DNA of 24,025 bases, from NCBI GenBank assembly GCA_964637165.1, contig CAZWVI010000026.1, positions 1-24,025 of the forward strand, given 5' to 3'. The notes below the pieces were generated by a model. The model was not told the origin of the DNA. It saw only the letters and a program-made list of their open reading frames with translations, and did not search any database. Each line of letters opens with the position of its first letter. The stretch's first letter is position 1. This document shows positions 9,201 to 16,139 of this stretch, piece by piece. The position numbers and the translations under genes are program-made. This DNA comes from CAZWVI01 sp964637165 (GTDB lineage Bacteria; Planctomycetota; UBA1135).

Positions 9201-11122
9201 GCGGCATTGCTGGTTCCGGTTGGAACATCGAACCATGCTTGCAAGTTGAGCGGTTCGTTGCGACTGTAAACATCGTCCTGGCCAATGAGCCCCCACTCAT
9301 AAACGGGGCTATCCCATGGACCGCGCGCGGCAATGTCGCGACCATAAGGTGATGACTCTAAATCGAAGTGTTCGGTGCGGCCGTAACCGCCAAGGAATCC
9401 GGTATCGGTAGCACGCGCTGGTTCTGGGATTAGCCAAGTTTCTTCTGACTCCTCAAGTCCGCCTGGACGGATTATCCCAGCTAGATTCCAAGCGCCAGTG
9501 CGTAAAGCCAATGCCGTTGCTGGTTGGTGAAGTCCGCCAGACTGACCGAGGTTATTAGGCAAACTGACAACACCATTAGCACCACGGCCCCAACGACTTA
9601 AGTCGTCGAGTTCCTCTTGAGTGTGGAACAAACGCAACCCGGCTCCATTTGGACCGACGTGGACGATTTCACGAGCCGAAGCGTCGGCTAATTTTGAACC
9701 GAGCCGCGAACGCGTAGCAGCGTTCACGCGTTGCAAATAACGGTCGCCACTGCGGTAGGCAAAGGGTGCGGTGGTGTGGCGCAAGCCGGCGAAATCGGCG
9801 TCCAATCCATTTTGGAAAATCGCCCAAGCTTCGTAATCAGTTAATTCACCTGCGTCGCGCATTCGCAGCAAAACGCGATCCCACAAATCTTCGGCACCTT
9901 TAAGTGGGCGCGCTGCCAAAACTTGTGCGGCAAACTTGGACGCCTGACTTGGGTGCACCCAATCAGTACGCCAATTACCAGAAGGCGGCGAGTATTGGTC
10001 AGTTGGCATTAAGGGGCGATTGCGCCAACTAAGTCCAGCGACTAAGGCCTGCAAAACTTCGGGTGCCGCACTGTTGAGATCAACCGCCTCGCGTATTAAC
10101 GGGAACACCAAAGTTGTTTGCGGTTCGAGGTCGGTTGGCACATCAGAAGCCATCCGCATCGCCCCACCATTTTGCGATGCTGCAAGCACATACATCTCAA
10201 AAGGGTCGCCCTGTTCTGGCACAAAGCGAGCCAGGGTTCCGCTTGAAAAACCGCTCGAATCAGAAACCCGCACCACGTCCATAGCCTCGGGGTTAATCGG
10301 TTGGGTCATCCATACTGCGGGGCCAAAGTCGGCCTGGCCAAAGCGACCGGTCGACAACCATGAATATCGCTCTAGCATGCGTTTGTCCGATTCGGACAAG
10401 GAACCAGAACCTGTGATATCAACGTCGAACATTTCCGCATAAAACTCTGGCGCACGATGCTTACCAGTTTGCAAACGGGCAAATGCTAAGTTCCAAATTC
10501 GCGGATCAATAACGATGTTGCCGGCACGGATTCTAGTTTGGGATAAATCTTCCGGAGTCGATTCTTCAGGGGCCGGAATTAACGAGGTAAAAGTGCGCGA
10601 AGTTTTGCCGCCATATTGCAACCACTCGCCAGCCACAAATAGCAAACCAGATTCTGGGAACCCTTCGGTCGACGTAACCGGCAATTCAACTGCTCGGAAA
10701 TCGACATCAGCAGTTAGGTAACACGGGTGCAGTAAGTTTTGCAACAAACTCGGCGAGGCACTCGCCATGGAAATGCGCCCTTGCAAGGCCTCACTTTCAA
10801 TCCCCCACGACTGCATCGAGCGAGCAAATTCCTCGCCAATGGATTGCGGTAGTGGACCTTGCAAATTGGGATCCCACTCATCGGCACTATCCCATAGCGG
10901 GTCGGGGTCAAGCGATGGATGAGAATTGCTTTGTTGGCTAATCGCGTAACTTGAAGCAGCGTCAATGGCGATTTTGGTTTGGGCGCGCGCGAGTCCACTA
11001 AGCGCAGCCTCGGAACGCATTTTTCCGCTCAACAAAAATGGCACACCTAAGGACAGCAACAATGCCAAGGCCATAATGACCATTACCAAAGCTGAACCAC
11101 GTTGCTTGAGAGTGCTCTTCAT
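6296..11122 (-). CDS. Giant GspK-like minor pseudopilin with laminin-G-like domains
   Basis: A 1608-residue protein, against about 300-350 for ordinary GspK. The N-terminus KQRGSALVMVIMALALL is a GspK-type prepilin signal: cleavage after Gly9, and no Glu at mature position 5, as in known GspK. Residues 340-475 hold the GspK helical domain, including EAVDLNSAAPEVLQALVAGL. The extension has a concanavalin/laminin-G-like domain at about 605-735, a probable second ending near 1268 (GYIDEVQFM), a 15-Gly run at 1070-1084, and short modules with GFP, a Gly-(Asp/Glu)-Glu core or RGxxGT at about 148-183, 747-787, 1321-1371 and 1393-1470. ATG at 11122 overlaps the upstream stop (TAATG), with GAGG upstream. 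It likely caps the pseudopilus and displays carbohydrate- or protein-binding domains; binding is inferred. Confidence 0.8.
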   Translation of the reverse strand: MKSTLKQRGSALVMVIMALALLLSLGVPFLLSGKMRSEAALSGLARAQTKIAIDAASSYAISQQSNSHPSLDPDPLWDSADEWDPNLQGPLPQSIGEEFARSMQSWGIESEALQGRISMASASPSLLQNLLHPCYLTADVDFRAVELPVTSTEGFPESGLLFVAGEWLQYGGKTSRTFTSLIPAPEESTPEDLSQTRIRAGNIVIDPRIWNLAFARLQTGKHRAPEFYAEMFDVDITGSGSLSESDKRMLERYSWLSTGRFGQADFGPAVWMTQPINPEAMDVVRVSDSSGFSSGTLARFVPEQGDPFEMYVLAASQNGGAMRMASDVPTDLEPQTTLVFPLIREAVDLNSAAPEVLQALVAGLSWRNRPLMPTDQYSPPSGNWRTDWVHPSQASKFAAQVLAARPLKGAEDLWDRVLLRMRDAGELTDYEAWAIFQNGLDADFAGLRHTTAPFAYRSGDRYLQRVNAATRSRLGSKLADASAREIVHVGPNGAGLRLFHTQEELDDLSRWGRGANGVVSLPNNLGQSGGLHQPATALALRTGAWNLAGIIRPGGLEESEETWLIPEPARATDTGFLGGYGRTEHFDLESSPYGRDIAARGPWDSPVYEWGLIGQDDVYSRNEPLNLQAWFDVPTGTSNAALFDIYGPATDGQRVTAGFEEGRLIMRAWDNAGEDPLDPEGFEEALTVELDPAEYPLTGRSLHLGMTMRGISPRGVQLAVDGIPRGNINCLTWTTAEVPGYAPGSRDDSIFVESTEGFPERGVIRIGDEVIEYSSKTATSFETQRNVGPDEYLGGRAAREGSDTMTGSLDSLHPVGAGVELYGYSAWLSSDIPPGGGRISGDLGPFSVAVTMPTEEPITALSLRGFSFEVGRGISSTWLGDLELLPMIESDPYYEEAFQSDGGYALLFQRRTGWEDSTNARIGGWEIVRYLARANGMLTITERNVQTPGMLRAPGGVSSPTGNSFIGEWAPYIVNWEGEALRDLEEWRLFVMPISVKSSNASDITYLAPDDEHSEFVQLSVYGDSEVTEWVRYDSILNNCFLRDDWGAIGRAVGAYVLNENIDLPDDPPGGGGGGGGGGGGGGGMFLPQQDPYSDWAFARTLGQAIDDRDPTLEAIRLAYDFRGVLGTFDHAHNAGEQINPVFHVARGAGPWSGYVGRKDRVAVMQPATSANPQWFTVEWGAATRAQTDLRLYPNTTYAAFAEVPGVPFLHTDPSTIDPTSSDFDPRMIARLCKFPSGERPAELQAITLGGSSTANNFQGYIDEVQFMTDGGMGAAQLLTARGAFVLDQDLAATETDELTVDDYALVVATQRYYAPSAGAYFSLIQTSGLIDIDGERIAYTDFDPGTGIMTLAPNGRGLHGTEPRGHAAGASINIVSGRAQSVLSGDMEVEGEIIPLNSSVGFPSRPLLLINDELIHSSSTLYGGGGFTMPRRRPRPELDDDGGEGLLRARFGTNAAAHEAGSLVYDFPTRWEDRWIPQSNNPASSWFQIGFNEPEAYWRGLRFDAELPDAAHRIRVAVSANNADWEGQPGETPGLLQLEPKDMQKGLLPIQLASDDLQLRFSFDWDTGAFDPIDFLSTGWLQAPRIRNILVDYLAESRVDLHEEVRE
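6305..6313 (-). promoter_or_regulatory. Shine-Dalgarno that fixes the GspJ-like start
   Basis: GAGGAGGTG sits 8 bases before ATG 6296, inside the last codons of the giant GspK-like gene. It is among the strongest ribosome sites in the operon and supports 6296 over upstream in-frame starts. Confidence 0.8.
7871..7915 (-). repeat. Polyglycine-coding tract in gspK-like gene
   Basis: Fifteen consecutive Gly codons (residues 1070-1084) written with mixed GGA, GGC, GGT and GGG. The mixture argues against simple recent triplet slippage and suggests selection for a flexible linker. It separates the N-terminal two thirds of the protein from a C-terminal block with another laminin-G-like domain and beta modules. 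Confidence 0.9.
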
Positions 11123-12081
11123 TAGCGTTTTTCCTCGGCGAAGCGACCGACTGTAAAGCCACCGACTTTGTCATCGAAATCATAAATGCTGACGGCTACT
11201 GGTTCAGGGTGCCGCAACCAATCGAGTAATCCGTCGCGGTCAAAACGAAGATTTCCAGCTGGTTCAAAAGCGACCATGCCGCCATCTTGAAGTTGCGGGC
11301 CCTGTTCGATGTAGCGAACACGTGCGACAAATTCGTCGATTAAACCAATGAAGTCGTTTTCTGGATCACCAAGAGTTGGATGTTCACTGGGCACCGCTAA
11401 GGTGCCATCGAATTCAGTTGAAGCAACTGGCAAACCATCGATCCACACACTGAAGCGGCGTTCGGCCGCCATCATTTTCAATTTATGCCAACGACCTGGC
11501 AAAGCCACACCATTTTCCGAGTTAATAGTTATGGCCGAAAAACTAGTGCCAGCGCCGGCGTTGATGCGCGCCCGAATTCCTGCGGCATTGGTGTATTCAA
11601 TGCGCAATAAGTTTGGCCAATCAACTAAGCGGCCCGCGTCGCCGTCTTCGCAATAGAAATGAGTTTCTAAAACCATACCCTCAGGGAATTGGAATTTTCC
11701 ATCGCGACCAGAAATCGCGGCACCGCCGCCGGTGCGCAAGTCAAGGGCCGCGCCGAAACGTCCCAGTGCAGTCCCCGATGTGGCTGAACCCAACAATTCA
11801 ACCCCGTGTCGAGCATCCATTTCTTTTTCGAATGATGCCTCAAGAATTGGTCGCCAGACTGCGCGAGTTACGAATCCGTTTTCGGTGTTCGGCGGAATTA
11901 CCACTACGTAATCGCCGGTTGAGCGGGCGCGGTCCCGGCTGGCGCGAATGTATGAGGCGAGTGAAGACTCCAAGCCTTTGGCGCCAGGGTCCATACGTTC
12001 CACCAAGGCCAAAGGTAGGCCCAGCAAAATGCCCAACAAAAAAAGCACAATTAGCAGCTCGGCGAGGGTGAATCCCCGCAT
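11122..12081 (-). CDS. GspH-like pseudopilin carrying a laminin-G-like domain
   Basis: A 319-residue prepilin. MRG then FTLAELLIVLFLLGILL is a very short type III signal: cleavage after Gly3, Glu at mature position 5. Residues 40-95 resemble the start of a GspH/FimT body (ASYIRASRDRARSTGDYVVV). Residues about 107-258 are a concanavalin/laminin-G-like sandwich: RFGAALDLRTGGG, then LPGRWHKLKMMAAERRFSVW, IDGLPVAS, and the closing IGLIDEFVARVRY. The GspH-like ending follows (FDRDGLLDWL, VSIYDFDD). The domain therefore looks inserted into the pseudopilin body rather than appended. GspH normally has about 170 residues. Start and stop both overlap neighbours by one base (TAATG). Lectin-like function is inferred from fold signs only. 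Confidence 0.78.
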   Translation of the reverse strand: MRGFTLAELLIVLFLLGILLGLPLALVERMDPGAKGLESSLASYIRASRDRARSTGDYVVVIPPNTENGFVTRAVWRPILEASFEKEMDARHGVELLGSATSGTALGRFGAALDLRTGGGAAISGRDGKFQFPEGMVLETHFYCEDGDAGRLVDWPNLLRIEYTNAAGIRARINAGAGTSFSAITINSENGVALPGRWHKLKMMAAERRFSVWIDGLPVASTEFDGTLAVPSEHPTLGDPENDFIGLIDEFVARVRYIEQGPQLQDGGMVAFEPAGNLRFDRDGLLDWLRHPEPVAVSIYDFDDKVGGFTVGRFAEEKR

Positions 12082-12707
12082 TAGCCACCATGAACGAGGA
12101 GGTCGTCCTCGGTCCCAAAGTCACCATCAGGGCCGGCGCAAATCAATTGAAAGCCAGTTGGAGCGACAAAGGCTCCAGTTGTTTCATGACGGCCAGCGCG
12201 AACCGTTTGTTCTTCTAGAAAACCATCCGAACCAGACATAACCATTTGGATATCTTCATAGTGCAAACTTTCAAAGTAAACAATTGGGTTGCCCCACGGA
12301 TCGCCTATTTCAAATAGGTCACGGGTAGGCAGGCGAGTGGCCGATTTGCGGGCGACATCATTATCGGTATTAACCAACCATTCTTGATCGGGAAGACGGC
12401 CGCTGTACCCATCTTCAAAAAATGCCACGAACATTGCTTCGCTGCCAATGTTATGCGCGTTTGGTGCGACCTTGTTGGAGAGACGGTCGTCAGGAAACAT
12501 ATTTTCAATTTGCCGATACTCTTCCAACATCGCTGAAAGTTGGGTTAATTGAGTTTGCGCGCGCCGCACAACGGCATCGCCAAAAATAGATGCTCCAGAG
12601 AAAACAAAAGCCGCCATCAAAATGCCGATGATGACCATCACTACCATCAATTCCAAAATAGTGAATCCAGAATTGCCGCGGAGAGTTTGAATGCGTTTTG
12701 ATTTCAT
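12081..12707 (-). CDS. Major pseudopilin, GspG-like
   Basis: A 208-residue prepilin with the GspG pattern. The leader ends GNSG, the mature helix starts FTILELMVVMVIIGILMA (Glu at mature position 5), DPWGNPIVYF lies at 136-145, and GPDGDFGTEDD near the C-terminus at 192-202 resembles the calcium-binding loop of GspG. GspG forms the shaft of the type II secretion pseudopilus and is cut and methylated by a prepilin peptidase not present here. It is somewhat longer than typical GspG (about 145 residues), with extra sequence at about 145-190. It starts 4 bases after the TPR gene stop, with no clear Shine-Dalgarno, and overlaps the GspH-like gene (TAATG). Confidence 0.85.
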   Translation of the reverse strand: MKSKRIQTLRGNSGFTILELMVVMVIIGILMAAFVFSGASIFGDAVVRRAQTQLTQLSAMLEEYRQIENMFPDDRLSNKVAPNAHNIGSEAMFVAFFEDGYSGRLPDQEWLVNTDNDVARKSATRLPTRDLFEIGDPWGNPIVYFESLHYEDIQMVMSGSDGFLEEQTVRAGRHETTGAFVAPTGFQLICAGPDGDFGTEDDLLVHGG

Positions 12708-12711
12708 CAGA

Positions 12712-15375
12712 TTAATTTGTAGCGTAGACTAATTCGACATTGTCCAAGCTGACAGCAATCGGCAATGCATTCACTGTTCGCACGAATGCGCCGAACATTA
12801 AATCACCAGTTGGAGTACGCAAACGCGGGGCAAGTTCAGAATAAATCACTTCTCCGTTTACGCGTACTTCAAGAATTGGCGGGGTTTGCTCAGTATCAAG
12901 TTTGAAGGCAACCTTGGCAGTCTGCCCACTATTAAGAATGATTCCGGTTTCGCCATGCTTTTCTTTAGCACCGGCCTTTTCAATCCAACGTAATCCACTA
13001 CGACTTTGTTCGACGCGGAATTCCCAAGTTTTGCGGCGCCGAGTTTCCAGCGAAATTGAAACCCCGGCCAGACCACGGTTTGTGTTTCCAATTGTTAACT
13101 CACCTTCAGCCGAACGGAAGTCAAGCGCGCGAATTGGGCGGAAGGCGCGCGTTTCACCAGCACCACTGTGGTAACCCTCGATGCTTAGCTGGCCATTGAA
13201 CACCCGCGGCTCAACCCCAAGGCGCGCATCGGCGCGGGTATTCCATTCAGGTCGCGCCAACTTGCCCTCGAAGGTGTCAAACCAACTCACTAAACGTGAG
13301 TGTTCCTGAATGCGCATCTGCCAAAGCTCAGCAAATTGGTATTGCTGATTTTCAAGTTCGCCGCGCAGATTGTCTTGCAGCATTGCGAATTCACCAATTG
13401 CTGCCGCGGTGTTGCCGTCAAGGTACTCCGCCCATGCCAGCGCGTTTTGGCGAGCGTAAGCTTCCTCACCAAGAGCGGCCTCTCCGAGCGAAACGCGGGC
13501 CAATTCAATTTGCCTCATCTGCATGGAGTTCAAACCGCGGCGCAGGTGTATCCCTGCCCAGTCGCTTTTTTCAGCGACTGCCCGGCGCAAAGCTACCTCA
13601 GCAATTTCGGGGCGACCTTCTTGGTTTAACAGCCAACCCAATTCGCCAAGCACTGCTGCTGAACGCGGTGCAACTGAAAGCAACTGATGCAAGTCATCGC
13701 GTGCACTTTCCATATCACCGGCCTCGCGCGCCCAGCGAGCTCGCAAATACAAAGCGTAAGCAAAGCGGGGTCGCAACTTAAGCGCTTGTTCCAGGGAGTT
13801 GCGCGCTTGTTCGGGCTCATTCATTTGGTCTAGCCAAAATGCCTTGGCAGCCAAAGCTGGCGCAGCATCAAGCGAGCCGGCCGAAATCGCGGCGTTTAAG
13901 TCGCGCATGACTTCACCGGCTGGTTGCCCACTTGCTGCAGCGGCAATACCGCGCAAGTAAAGCAAACGCCATTCACCACCAAATCGTTCCACTCCAGCGC
14001 TGGCCATGGCTAATGCTTGAACGAAATCACCACTTAAGTATTTGGCCGCAGTTTCGCCACAAACACCATCGAGGGCCAAGTCTGAATCACTGCCAGCAGC
14101 GCGTTGTTGACGCGCGTATTGATCGGCGGCATTTTTAAAGTCGCCACTGCGCAGATGGGCGGTCGCCAAAGCAATTCGGTGATTTAAAGCTTCAACGGTT
14201 GACTGGTCCGCGTAGCGCGAATCGAGCCCACCGAGCACATTTACCGCTTCAGCTGCGCGGCCATGTTCAACCAATAGAGCACCAAGGGCGCGCTTGGCGT
14301 TTACATCGCCACCACTTAATGAAACGGCTTCGCGGTAATTTGCTTCAGCTTCGCCAATTAAGCCGAGGCGTTCCAACAACTGGCCCAAACGGACAGATGG
14401 TATTGCCGAGTTTTCAAATCGGCCACTGCCAAGTTTGCTCACTGCAGATTCAGCAGCATTGCCAACCAACGGACTTAAGTCGGCACCAGCCAAACCGGCC
14501 ATGCGGGCGTATAAAGTAAAAGCTAAATCAAAGCGAAAAGTGCGCTCCCAAACATCGCCAAGTGATAGCCAAACTTTTATGTCGTCCATGGCCAAGCCAG
14601 CGGTTTCAATGGCAATGGCTTCGGCGCGTTCCCAAGCAATCGATTCAAAATTTCCTTGGTCGAGTAACCAATTCACAAAAGTTATTCGTTCAGGAATTGC
14701 ACCGGCTGTAGTGGGCAATTCGCGCATACCCAATTCAATTCGATTGCGCAAGGTATCGGCAAATTGGAAACTCTCATATTTGTCAGGAGTTAATTCATAT
14801 GGAGCAAAGCGTTCAGTGCCGCTAGTTGCCTCCACTTCCTGAAAAATGAGTGTGTCTCTACCGGCGACTAAGTCATAACGATTATCGTTAATGATGCGCC
14901 CCCATCGCATACTCAAAGCATCTAAGCGAACCGAATCCCATTGGGCGGACAATTCAGCTTCACTAGCTTCACGTTCGCCCAAGTCAGCATCAGTGCTTTC
15001 GAGTATCGGAGCTGCTTCACCAACCAATTCATTGATACCGCCCAACAAGGTTGGTGGATGCACCAATAAAAAACGACTCCAATAATCGGGACCACAATCT
15101 GGCACCGGCGGCGGCATTAAAACTTCCAGCTCGTGGAGCGGTGGCAAGACCAACGGCAACGGAGCTAATGGCTTAGTTTCACGAGGCTCGACAAAAGCGT
15201 CACGGCCACCACCTTCAGCTAATTCGACCACCAAATCAGTGCCACTAAGTTCTGGCAACTCCAAGCCGCGCACACCTGGGCGGACGCCGCGCGGGTCTGG
15301 TTGGGTAAGCAATGACCAACTCATCATTGCCAACAGGGCAAACACCGACAACAATAGGATTTGTTCGCGTTTCAT
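12712..15375 (-). CDS. Membrane-anchored TPR protein with concanavalin-like C-terminal domain
   Basis: An 887-residue protein. A hydrophobic segment at 5-24 (ILLLSVFALLAMMSWSLL) acts as anchor or signal. A Pro-rich stretch (68-93) and a region of unknown type follow. About 260-690 is a superhelix of tetratricopeptide-like repeats, clear in AYALYLRARWAREAGD and AVLGELGWLLNQEGRPEIAE. Residues about 697-885 are beta-rich with SWFDTFEGKLARPEWNT and a closing SLDNVELVY, the pattern of concanavalin/laminin-G-like sandwiches. GAGGAGG lies 10 bases before the ATG, which overlaps the upstream stop (TAATG). Lying between the platform-like and pilin genes, it is probably a periplasmic scaffold or assembly factor (compare PilF/PilW-type TPR proteins); that role is inferred. 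Confidence 0.7.
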   Translation of the reverse strand: MKREQILLLSVFALLAMMSWSLLTQPDPRGVRPGVRGLELPELSGTDLVVELAEGGGRDAFVEPRETKPLAPLPLVLPPLHELEVLMPPPVPDCGPDYWSRFLLVHPPTLLGGINELVGEAAPILESTDADLGEREASEAELSAQWDSVRLDALSMRWGRIINDNRYDLVAGRDTLIFQEVEATSGTERFAPYELTPDKYESFQFADTLRNRIELGMRELPTTAGAIPERITFVNWLLDQGNFESIAWERAEAIAIETAGLAMDDIKVWLSLGDVWERTFRFDLAFTLYARMAGLAGADLSPLVGNAAESAVSKLGSGRFENSAIPSVRLGQLLERLGLIGEAEANYREAVSLSGGDVNAKRALGALLVEHGRAAEAVNVLGGLDSRYADQSTVEALNHRIALATAHLRSGDFKNAADQYARQQRAAGSDSDLALDGVCGETAAKYLSGDFVQALAMASAGVERFGGEWRLLYLRGIAAAASGQPAGEVMRDLNAAISAGSLDAAPALAAKAFWLDQMNEPEQARNSLEQALKLRPRFAYALYLRARWAREAGDMESARDDLHQLLSVAPRSAAVLGELGWLLNQEGRPEIAEVALRRAVAEKSDWAGIHLRRGLNSMQMRQIELARVSLGEAALGEEAYARQNALAWAEYLDGNTAAAIGEFAMLQDNLRGELENQQYQFAELWQMRIQEHSRLVSWFDTFEGKLARPEWNTRADARLGVEPRVFNGQLSIEGYHSGAGETRAFRPIRALDFRSAEGELTIGNTNRGLAGVSISLETRRRKTWEFRVEQSRSGLRWIEKAGAKEKHGETGIILNSGQTAKVAFKLDTEQTPPILEVRVNGEVIYSELAPRLRTPTGDLMFGAFVRTVNALPIAVSLDNVELVYATN

Positions 15376-16139
15376 TAGAGCTGATCCTCCTCGTTAATTT
15401 CCGGCAAAGCACCAGCAGCGAATTTAAGGGTGACATGCCGCAATCCCTTTTTATCTAAGGGTAGTACTTCCATTCCAGCAAGCCCCAGGTTGGGCTTATG
15501 GTTTACGACCGCCTGCAAAAATGTGTTTAGCAGATCTTCAGAGAACACCACTTCCAAATTCACTTCGGTGACTTCCACCGAAGCTAGCGCGCTCTTGCCG
15601 CGGTTACTGGAACGAGTGTTGATGCGAATGTCATCGACTTCCACCGCACCCCAATTGATTGCCAATTGGACCATTTCATCAACCACCCAAAAACCACGCA
15701 TGACTTTTTCAATGATTAACTCTTGGGTTGGAGAAACTGCTGGCAAGCCCAAGGACTCGTCGAGTTTCATGTTGCGCAAGCTGGCTTGACCAATTAACTC
15801 ATTGCGACGCAATCCGGTAAATTGGATGTAGTGTTTACTTGGCGATTGGCCTGCTTGCGGTTTAAATTCGTCCGGTAAGGGCGGCAAACACGCGTTGGCC
15901 AACAGCGTGCTTTGCTCTGCAAGGTTTACGAGCAGATTGCGCGCGCGCGTTACTTCTGAACGGTTCACGTGTTGTCCACTTAAAGACCGGCGCGCAGAAA
16001 TTATTTTCCGTTGCGCGGCGCCGAGGTCGCCCTTCCAAGTGCTGCCCAAAATCATCCGCAAAATAATGAAGACTACTAAGCCGATTGCAATGCCGGTTAA
16101 AAAGCGGCGATGAGTTTGCCAAAATGCGTCGAGGTTCAT
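15375..16139 (-). CDS. PilO/GspM-like inner-membrane assembly protein
   Basis: Start set at ATG 16139: it overlaps the upstream stop (ATGA) and has GAGGAGG 7 bases away, while the open frame runs 21 codons further upstream inside the previous gene. The 254-residue protein has a short cytoplasmic N-terminus, one membrane helix (about 12-31, RFLTGIAIGLVVFIILRMIL), a charged helix, and a C-terminal alpha/beta region with two strand-rich segments. This bitopic layout, directly after a PilM-PilN gene, matches PilO or GspM, which pair with PilN or GspL to link the cytoplasmic ring to the pseudopilus. Sequence similarity is not obvious by eye, so the call rests mainly on topology and gene order. Confidence 0.65.
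   Translation of the reverse strand: MNLDAFWQTHRRFLTGIAIGLVVFIILRMILGSTWKGDLGAAQRKIISARRSLSGQHVNRSEVTRARNLLVNLAEQSTLLANACLPPLPDEFKPQAGQSPSKHYIQFTGLRRNELIGQASLRNMKLDESLGLPAVSPTQELIIEKVMRGFWVVDEMVQLAINWGAVEVDDIRINTRSSNRGKSALASVEVTEVNLEVVFSEDLLNTFLQAVVNHKPNLGLAGMEVLPLDKKGLRHVTLKFAAGALPEINEEDQL
15386..15392 (-). promoter_or_regulatory. Shine-Dalgarno for the TPR gene
   Basis: GAGGAGG lies within the last codons of the PilO/GspM-like gene, 10 bases before the TAATG overlap that starts the TPR gene. Confidence 0.7.

Noticed and set aside
13296..13781. Plus-strand open frame opposite the TPR gene
   Set aside because: The TPR pattern on the minus strand is convincing, and the shadow shows no motif or start signals.
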